Origin: Caballeronia udeis
Lineage (GTDB): Bacteria; Pseudomonadota; Gammaproteobacteria; Burkholderiales; Burkholderiaceae
DNA: 58,530 bases
NCBI RefSeq assembly: GCF_001544555.2
Contig: NZ_FCOK02000064.1
Coordinates: forward strand, 1-58,530
Direction: 5' to 3'
Every line of letters begins with the position of its first letter. Position 1 is the stretch's first letter. Both the position numbers and the translations under genes were made by a program. Positions 52,572 to 58,530 of this stretch are shown here, piece by piece. The notes below the pieces were generated by a model that worked only from the letters and a program-made list of their open reading frames with translations, was not told the origin of the DNA and did no database searches.

Positions 52572-52585
52572 TGGCAGCAATGCCA
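52572..52585. promoter_or_regulatory. Candidate operator TGGCA-N4-TGCCA
   Basis: TGGCA-GCAA-TGCCA lies in the short divergent gap between the aldehyde dehydrogenase and GlxA-type regulator genes. TGGCA-like boxes are common AraC-family targets. Position suggests control by the adjacent regulator. Confidence 0.35.
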
Positions 52586-52608
52586 ACTATCACAGGAAAC
52601 CTGCCACT

Positions 52609-53604
52609 ATGCCCAAAGCGAACTCGCGCCGCATCGTCTTCACCGCCTACGACCGCATCTCATTGCTCGACCTTGCAGGACCGTTGGAGGCGTTCCGCAT
52701 AGCCTCCACTTTCGGCGGCTCAAGCCCAAGCGGACGTCTCGGGACTTACGAGTGCTCTGTTGTCTCGGTGCGCGGTGGCCCCGTGAAAACTGCCGACGGC
52801 GTGGCGCTGGTCACGGATTCAGTGCGCACCTTGCACAGGACGCAGATTGATACCTTGATCGTGCCAGGCGCTTTTTTGGTGGACGATGTGACCCGCGACC
52901 GCGATTTGGTTCAGTGGGTCAGGAAGAAGGCCCCCACATGCAGACGGGTGTGCTCGGTGTGCATTGGCAGTTTCTTGCTTGCCGCGGCTGGAGTGCTGGA
53001 CGGACGTCGTGCTGCGACCCATTGGATGCACGCCCCGTTGCTGGCCGCGCGGCATCCGCAAGTGGCTGTGGAGCCCGACGCGATATTTGTGCACGACGGC
53101 AAGGTGTGGTCTTCCGCCGGCGTGACGACGGGCATCGATCTGGCCCTTGCCCTGATCGAGGAGGATGCCGGGCGGCAAGTCGCAATGAACGTTGCCCGCA
53201 TGCTGGTGGTGTATTTGAAACGTGCCGGCGGCCAGTCCCAGTACAGCGCTCTTCTGGCCGCTCAAGCCCAGTCCGAATCGGAAACGTTCGACCCACTCGA
53301 CCGCTGGATAGCCGAGCACTTGAAAGAGGATCTGAGAGTTGACGCGCTTGCGGAGCGAGTCCACATGAGCCCGAGGAACTTCGCGCGGGCCTATGCGAAA
53401 AGGCGGGGCCGTACTCCAGCAAAGGCCGTGGAGGCAATACGGGTGGAAGCAGCAAGGCGGCGTCTCGAAGAGACAGGAGACCGGATCGAGTCCGTCGCCG
53501 AGGACTCCGGGTTCAACAACGAGGAGCAGATGCGGTGCTCCTTCATCAGGATTCTAGGAATTCCACCACGCGAGTATCGAAAGCGCTTTGCCGCCACCGT
53601 CTGA
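52609..53604 (+). CDS. GlxA family transcriptional regulator (DJ-1/PfpI-AraC)
   Basis: A 331-residue protein combining a DJ-1/PfpI-like amidotransferase fold (residues about 8-180: FTAYDRISLLDLAGPLEAF, TLIVPGAFL, CSVCIGSFLLAAAGVLDGRRAATHW with the nucleophile-elbow cysteine) and an AraC-type helix-turn-helix pair at about 228-327 (LRVDALAERVHMSPRNFARAY, then ESVAEDSGFNNEEQMRCSFIRILGIPPREYRKRF). It is divergent to the aldehyde dehydrogenase, which is its likely target. Confidence 0.9.
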   Translation: MPKANSRRIVFTAYDRISLLDLAGPLEAFRIASTFGGSSPSGRLGTYECSVVSVRGGPVKTADGVALVTDSVRTLHRTQIDTLIVPGAFLVDDVTRDRDLVQWVRKKAPTCRRVCSVCIGSFLLAAAGVLDGRRAATHWMHAPLLAARHPQVAVEPDAIFVHDGKVWSSAGVTTGIDLALALIEEDAGRQVAMNVARMLVVYLKRAGGQSQYSALLAAQAQSESETFDPLDRWIAEHLKEDLRVDALAERVHMSPRNFARAYAKRRGRTPAKAVEAIRVEAARRRLEETGDRIESVAEDSGFNNEEQMRCSFIRILGIPPREYRKRFAATV

Positions 53605-53850
53605 TTTCTGCGCCAGTTGTAGTGCGACAGCCAGAATTGTTGGCAATCTGCGCGCCGATCTGAATGTCCCAAAGTGGCCGCCCTCTGCCCGACGGACGAT
53701 CGACCGTACCCAGCCCATTACCGTCCTTCACGGAGTTTCTGTAGACGTCTCTATCTTGTTGCAAAGCGGCCGTCCGGCTCGCTCCCATAGACCCCACCGG
53801 AGCGGCGCGTCAGCGCCGGACCTGCCCAATCGGTACTCCAGTCGAAAGTG

Positions 53851-55003
53851 CTAGTGTTGGTGTGGTGGATCTTCACGGACGTCGCCAGCTCCACGAGGTA
53901 GCCGAACGGTAAAGACGGTTTCCGATTCGTCAGACCGTGCGGCTACTTCGCCGCCGTGAGCATGGGCAATTTCTCTTGCAATGTAGAGTCCCAGACCGAG
54001 GCTGTCCTCTGAGCCCGGCCGCGTTTCAGCGCCCGGACCGCGCTCAAGCGGTTCAAACACGCGACGTAGGACGGACGGCGGTATTGCCGGCCCGCGGTTC
54101 CTGACGGCGATGGATATCTCCCCATTCCCTCCAGTGACCGTCACCTCCACGGCCGCCGTTGGCTCCCCGTACTTGATCGCGTTTCCCACGAAGTTGCCAA
54201 GCATCTGCTGGATCCGCCGGCCGTCGCACAGTGCCCTGGTGTCCCCAGCCACATCGAGTTCCACGCTCTGCGTCCCGTGCGCCACGCGCAGTTGCTCCAG
54301 TTCGTCGGCAACGAGAGCGGCTACATCGACGGGCGCAGGCGCGACCCTGATACCCAGACCAAGCTTCGTTCGACTGAAGTCCAGCATGTCGTCGAGCAGC
54401 GCCTGCATGCGCGCGCCGCTCCTGATCAACCGCGCCGCAGCGGCGGACACCTGCTGGCCATCGTCAAGCTTTGCAAGTTGATGCGCGGTCATCTGGATGG
54501 TGTGCAGGGGACTGCGCATGTCATGCCCGAGCATACCCAGCAGAAGGTTGCGTGACCGGTCCACCTGGCTGCTGAAGAAACTTACCGACTCTGTCAGCGC
54601 CTGATCAATCGCTTCGTTAAAGCGAACGATGTCGTCCAGTGCGGGCGGTTCAGCCCCGCCTTCATCCAGCCAGAGTCGAAATACAACAGCGCGCAACGCA
54701 CGGTATTCCGCGCACAGCTGGTTGATATCAAAACCGTGCCGCGCGCAGGACAGCATGGGTCTGCGCAGCCGTTTCCGGCGCCCCGTCAGATACGGGCGCC
54801 AGACCTCTCGACTTGTCGAGCTGCGCCTGTCTCGTCTGCGGCACGGCCAGGTCCCTGGCGACCGCCTCGAGGATCTGCTGGGCATGGTCGCGCAGCTCGA
54901 GGGGCGACAATCCCTGCGCGGCAGGCAGCATCGTGGCGGCGAAGGATTCCCATTCCGCAAGAATCGCTTCCATTTCGGCTGAGATAAATTGCGACAGTCG
55001 CAT
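53851..55003 (-). pseudogene. Sensor histidine kinase with frameshift near 54739-54747
   Basis: The N-terminal part (ATG 55003, AGGAAAG upstream) encodes an RsbRD_N-like helical sensor domain (MRLSQFISAEMEAILAEWES) and stops at 54728. The rest of the protein continues in another frame from HGFDINQLCAEYRAL through the HisKA motif (GMLGHDMRSPLHTIQ) and ATPase motifs (NAIKYGEP, EDSLGLGLYIAREI) to 53851. A change of frame in the GC-rich CGCGCG run at about 54739-54747 (loss of two or gain of one base) explains it. Unless it is a sequencing error, the kinase is inactive; the downstream frame lacks the sensor and a sensible start. Confidence 0.8.
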
Positions 55004-55183
55004 TGCTTTCCTGGGGCTACTACAGTACCGACGGCGGACCAACGGCCGGGTCGGCTTCGTATCAGATGAAAACATGGCCGGTCATGGTAGCCGGATCAAC
55101 ACAGCCACCCGCGGCTCGCTTTTTGCTACTGGTTATTTTTCCTCACGCCGCGCGGGAGGAAGGGCCAACATAATGATAGACAC

Positions 55184-57625
55184 ATGAATGACATTGACCC
55201 CCAACCGGCAGAATTCAGCTCCGTCTGGCTCCAGCTATGGGCTGAATCCACCGACGACTACTCTATCTTCGCGCTCTCGCCCGATGGCATTGTCCTTACA
55301 TGGAACCCCGGCGGCGAACGCATCCAAGGCTACCAGCCCCAAGAAATTATAGGACAACCATATTCGACCTTGTTTTCCGAGGCCGACCGGGCTGGGGGTG
55401 CGCCCGAGGCGGCGCTCCGGGCGGCGACGCAGACAGGGCGCTACGAGGCGGAGGGCTGGCGCGTTCGCAGGGATGGTACAACGTTCTGGGCGAACGTCGT
55501 AATGACGGCGCTACGCGACAGCGAGGGCCATCTGATCGGTTTCGGCAAAGTGATTCGCGACGTCAGTGACAAGAAGGCGGCTCACGACGCCGTGCTCAAG
55601 AGCGAACGGAACTTCCGCCTGCTGGTTCAGGGCGTTACCGACTATGCCATCTTCATGCTCTCGCCTGATGGGCACATCACGAGCTGGAACTCGGGAGCGC
55701 GACGAATCAAGGGGTACACCGAGGGCGAGATCATTGGCTCGCACTTTTCCCGGTTTTACACCCCGGAAGATGTGGCTGCGGGTGTCCCTTTCAGGGGTCT
55801 GGACACAGCCAGGCTAGAAGGCCGTTTCGAGGCCGAAGGCTGGAGGGTGCGAAGCGACGGCAGCCGTTTCTTCGCGCACGTGGTCATCGATGCCATCTAC
55901 GAGGACGGCGAGCTGGTCGGATTCGCAAAGATCACGCGGGACATCACCGAGCGACGGCGCGCGGGCGAGCTTCTTGAGCAGACGCAGAGCGCATTGTTCC
56001 AGGCGCAGAAGATGGAAGCGCTCGGAAAACTGACGGGCGGGGTGGCGCACGACTTCAACAATGTCCTCCAGGTTCTGCGAGGCAACCTGGAACTGCTTGA
56101 AAGCAGGCATGGCCGCGACCACTGGAGCGCCGAGCGGGTCGGTAACGCAATCGACGCGGTCGATCGCGGCGCCAAGCTCGCGTCCCAGCTGCTTGCCTTT
56201 GGTCGTCAGCAACCTCTCGCCCCGGTCGTCATCAACCCCGCACGTCAGGTTCGCGCACTTGACGACCTCCTCCGACGGGCGCTGGGTGAGACGATCGAGA
56301 TCGAGTCGGTCGTTGCCGGGGGCCTGTGGAATATCAATGTCGATCCGCATCAACTGGAAAACGTGATCCTGAATCTGGCAATCAACGCGCGCGACGCCAT
56401 GCCCGATGGCGGCAAGCTCACTCTTGAGCTATCGAATGCGACGCTTGACGACGAATATGTATCATCCGTTCCTGACGTCTCCGCTGGGCAGTATGTGATG
56501 CTCGCCGTGACGGACACCGGAGCCGGCATGAGCCCGAAAGTGATAGAGCGAGCGTTCGACCCGTTCTTCAGTACCAAGCCAGACGGTCGGGGTACGGGCC
56601 TTGGCCTGAGCATGGCCTACGGCTTTGTCAAGCAGAGCGGCGGCCACATCCGGCTGTACAGCGAGATCGGAGAAGGAACAACCGTCAAGATCTATCTGCC
56701 CCGTTCCACCGGAATCGCGGTTGACACGAAGCCTGCCACGCCCGGTAGACTGAAGCACGGCAACGAGACAATTCTCGTCGTCGAGGACGACCTGAAGGTC
56801 CAGTCGACCGTTGTCGAACTACTCTCCGGCCTCGGCTACGCGGTGCTCAAGGCCAATGACGCCGAGCAGGCACTGACCGTCGTGGCGAGCGGTGTGCACA
56901 TTGACCTTCTGTTCACGGACGTGGTGATGCCAGGCGCGCTGCGCAGTCCGGAAATGGCTCGAAGGGCCGTCCAGATGTTGCCGGGGCTGAAGGTCCTTTT
57001 TACGTCGGGCTACACGCAGAACGCCATTGTGCATGGCGGCCGACTGGATCCGGGGGTGGAACTGCTGAGCAAGCCATACAGCCGCCAGCAGCTCGCCTCC
57101 AAGGTGCGGCAGGTGCTCGGCAACAGCGACGCCAAGGCGGGCGAAAGCGGCCCAGGCAGCGCGCGCCCTGGCGACGCGCACGTGTCAGCCGGAGACGGGG
57201 ACGGCCTGCGCATCTTGGTCGTGGATGACGACGTCGCGTCGCTTGACGCGACGTGCGAACTACTGATGCTGATCGGGATGCGTCCGCAGCCCGCAGCAAG
57301 CGCGGCGCAGGCGCTGAACACGCTTGGCGGGAATGACTTTGACGTCTTGCTCACTGACGTCGTCATGCCAGACATGTCAGGCACCGAACTGGCGCTACGC
57401 GCGTTTGCGATCCGCCCGGAACTTAAGATTATTTTCGCTTCGGGAAACGCTGTCCCGGATCACGAGAAGTTTAGGTTCCAGTGGTCGGCGCTGCGTAAGC
57501 CTTTCACGCTTGATGAGTTGCGTGTCGCACTGCGGCCGGCCAACAGGCTGCAGGCGAACTGTCCTGCCGGTGATGGCGAGTCCGCGACGACCGATGGGAC
57601 AAGTGAAAGTACACGTTCCCGTTAG
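55184..57625 (+). CDS. Hybrid histidine kinase, PAS-PAS-HisKA-HATPase-REC-REC
   Basis: An 813-residue soluble sensor. Two PAS domains (about 14-130 and 143-258) share ILTWNxGxxRIxGYxxxEIIG-type repeats and GWRVR(R/S)DG segments. The phosphorylated histidine is His289 (LTGGVAHDFNNVLQV); the ATPase has NLAINARDAMPDGG and GTGLGLSMAYGFVKQSGG. Two receiver domains follow: about 525-640 (LLFTDVVMPGAL) and 680-795 (LLTDVVMPDMSG). No membrane helices, so it senses a cytoplasmic or redox/light signal. It diverges from the broken kinase and converges on a REC-only gene. Confidence 0.92.
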   Translation: MNDIDPQPAEFSSVWLQLWAESTDDYSIFALSPDGIVLTWNPGGERIQGYQPQEIIGQPYSTLFSEADRAGGAPEAALRAATQTGRYEAEGWRVRRDGTTFWANVVMTALRDSEGHLIGFGKVIRDVSDKKAAHDAVLKSERNFRLLVQGVTDYAIFMLSPDGHITSWNSGARRIKGYTEGEIIGSHFSRFYTPEDVAAGVPFRGLDTARLEGRFEAEGWRVRSDGSRFFAHVVIDAIYEDGELVGFAKITRDITERRRAGELLEQTQSALFQAQKMEALGKLTGGVAHDFNNVLQVLRGNLELLESRHGRDHWSAERVGNAIDAVDRGAKLASQLLAFGRQQPLAPVVINPARQVRALDDLLRRALGETIEIESVVAGGLWNINVDPHQLENVILNLAINARDAMPDGGKLTLELSNATLDDEYVSSVPDVSAGQYVMLAVTDTGAGMSPKVIERAFDPFFSTKPDGRGTGLGLSMAYGFVKQSGGHIRLYSEIGEGTTVKIYLPRSTGIAVDTKPATPGRLKHGNETILVVEDDLKVQSTVVELLSGLGYAVLKANDAEQALTVVASGVHIDLLFTDVVMPGALRSPEMARRAVQMLPGLKVLFTSGYTQNAIVHGGRLDPGVELLSKPYSRQQLASKVRQVLGNSDAKAGESGPGSARPGDAHVSAGDGDGLRILVVDDDVASLDATCELLMLIGMRPQPAASAAQALNTLGGNDFDVLLTDVVMPDMSGTELALRAFAIRPELKIIFASGNAVPDHEKFRFQWSALRKPFTLDELRVALRPANRLQANCPAGDGESATTDGTSESTRSR

Positions 57626-57710
57626 CGCGCCGCGCCTATGTGTCTCTTTGGGTGGAGTGCCCGAGGGCGATCGATGCATCGATGTTACGCGTGAATTGGT
57701 GACGGACTGC

Positions 57711-58097
57711 TTATGGTCTCGGCACACCGCTTAGCGCCATTTCGACGGCCTTGACCAATATTGCGCCGGTAAATGGCTTTTGCAGATAGCCTGCAGCGCC
57801 TGACGCGAGCGCTGTCTCGCGAACGGCAGAATCGTCATCCGCGGTGATGAATATGACGGGCACTCCAGTCGGGGCAAGGTGACGCAGTAGCTCAAGCCCG
57901 TTGATTCCCGGCATCTCGAAATCCAGGATGACGCAAGCGGGGCGATATGAAGGTGCCGATGACAGCATCCTCAGAAATGAATCGCCACCGGAAAACGTGT
58001 CTACCCCTGTTCCGGCGACCTGTAGCAAACGCTTGATGGCTCGGCAAACTGATCCGTCATCATCGACCACAGCAACGATTTTATTGACTTTCACCAT
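57711..58097 (-). CDS. Single-domain response regulator (FixJ-type receiver)
   Basis: A 128-residue receiver domain only: acidic residues Asp12-Asp14, phosphoacceptor Asp59 (CVILDFEMPGINGLE), Thr85 (FITADDD) and Lys107 (YLQKPFTG). The closest relatives are FixJ/TodT-like receivers; there is no DNA-binding output domain. It probably relays phosphate from or to the neighbouring hybrid kinase (inference) and is convergent with it. Confidence 0.88.
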   Translation of the reverse strand: MVKVNKIVAVVDDDGSVCRAIKRLLQVAGTGVDTFSGGDSFLRMLSSAPSYRPACVILDFEMPGINGLELLRHLAPTGVPVIFITADDDSAVRETALASGAAGYLQKPFTGAILVKAVEMALSGVPRP

Positions 58098-58140
58098 ATA
58101 TATCGACCGGATCGCGCGCCGTAGACCAGTACAGCTCAGC

Positions 58141-58356
58141 TTAGTGTGACGTCGGTGAACGCGGTATAGGACTTTCGTCCACCAGCAATCTGCCGGAGAC
58201 TTCGAATACCGCCCCAGACAACTTGAAAGTCGTTAGCTGGTCGAAGGGCGGCTCACCCATCGCGAGCAGACGCATGCCAACCGGACACGAAGGACCGTTC
58301 ATGGCCGGCGTTTGCCTGTCGGCGATCCGCAGAACGAATTTGCCACGGATGTCCAT
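58141..58356 (-). CDS. Short hypothetical ORF
   Basis: A 71-residue ORF from ATG 58356 (MDIRGKFVLRIADRQTPAMN, then FKLSGAVFEVSGRLLVDES). The composition is plausible for a protein, but no family, signal peptide or good ribosome site is seen, and it sits at the window edge. It is recorded as possible only. Confidence 0.22.
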   Translation of the reverse strand: MDIRGKFVLRIADRQTPAMNGPSCPVGMRLLAMGEPPFDQLTTFKLSGAVFEVSGRLLVDESPIPRSPTSH

Positions 58357-58473
58357 CCACGGACGTCGATCACTGTCTCGCCTCCGACGCCGTGGCACAC
58401 GGAGGACGCTACAGCGTAAAGGTATGCCTTTATTTGCCGTTATCACTTAAATAACGGTCACGTTGAACGGCCG

Positions 58474-58487
58474 CCGCACGCGTGCGG
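58474..58487. repeat. Perfect 14-base palindrome
   Basis: CCGCACGCGTGCGG is fully self-complementary near the right edge of the window. A second, shorter inverted repeat (CCGTTAT at 58437-58443 and ATAACGG at 58451-58457) lies just upstream. Either could be an operator for a gene beyond the window. Confidence 0.35.
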
Positions 58488-58530
58488 AACATGTTCAGAA
58501 AGCCCCTCCCTCAGGTGAAGTCATCTTAAA

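Noticed and set aside
1..58530. CRISPR arrays, tRNA or rRNA genes, prophage
   Set aside because: No regularly spaced repeats, cloverleaf sequences, rRNA segments or phage structural genes were seen by eye.

Overview
The window reads as part of a Burkholderiaceae genome (beta-proteobacterium; Paraburkholderia/Caballeronia-like). This is inferred from the roughly 60% GC coding sequence, the families present (DUF2760/Hsp70/Hsp70 trio, MsbA-like exporter, chemoreceptor with a WEAF C-terminus, CoA-dependent aminobenzoate pathway) and the many LysR, TetR, MarR and GlxA regulators beside catabolic and redox genes. I saw no rRNA, tRNA, CRISPR array, intact insertion sequence or phage. The mix of accessory metabolism, signalling and decaying genes suits a secondary chromosome or an accessory part of the main one, but the sequence does not prove this.

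Layout. 1-6.6 kb: a decayed SRPBCC (AHSA1-like) gene, a Tat-exported P1 peptidase, a di-haem cytochrome c, a small lipoprotein, a divergent GST/TetR pair around a near-perfect operator, and a YVTN propeller protein. 6.7-9.6 kb: a membrane fatty-acid hydroxylase and a LytS/LytR-type two-component system. 9.9-16 kb: a DMT permease, a DapD-like hexapeptide acyltransferase, an MsbA-like exporter, an O-methyltransferase and a SnoaL-like protein. 16.3-22.1 kb: a redox/detoxification stretch (LysR/aldo-keto reductase, two SDRs, TetR/metallo-beta-lactamase-fold hydrolase). 22.2-24.5 kb: DUF1697, HAD phosphatase, a periplasmic protein and a P-loop kinase. 24.6-29.5 kb: a chemotaxis island with an MCP, CheV and a solitary FliM.

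29.9-35.1 kb: a tightly coupled operon of a DUF2760 protein and two divergent Hsp70 paralogues, the second carrying a C-terminal DUF3731 region. No J-protein or GrpE gene is nearby. This is the best candidate in the window for an undescribed system. It is followed by a dead LysR gene, a TPR/ATP-grasp-like fusion, a GlcG/HbpS-type protein and a DUF3857 transglutaminase.

40.2-48.5 kb: a complete-looking eight-gene operon on the minus strand for aerobic, CoA-thioester-based breakdown of 2-aminobenzoate (or a close relative such as salicylate). In transcription order it holds a fused flavin monooxygenase/Old Yellow Enzyme, SDR, MarR, enoyl-CoA hydratase, acyl-CoA dehydrogenase, thioesterase, RidA and aryl-CoA ligase. 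Stops and starts overlap or nearly touch at several junctions, and a strong sigma70-type promoter lies upstream.

48.9-58.5 kb: a VOC protein, an epoxide-hydrolase-like alpha/beta hydrolase, a divergent aldehyde dehydrogenase/GlxA-type regulator pair, and a signalling cluster with a frameshifted histidine kinase, a PAS-PAS-kinase-REC-REC hybrid kinase and a single-domain response regulator.
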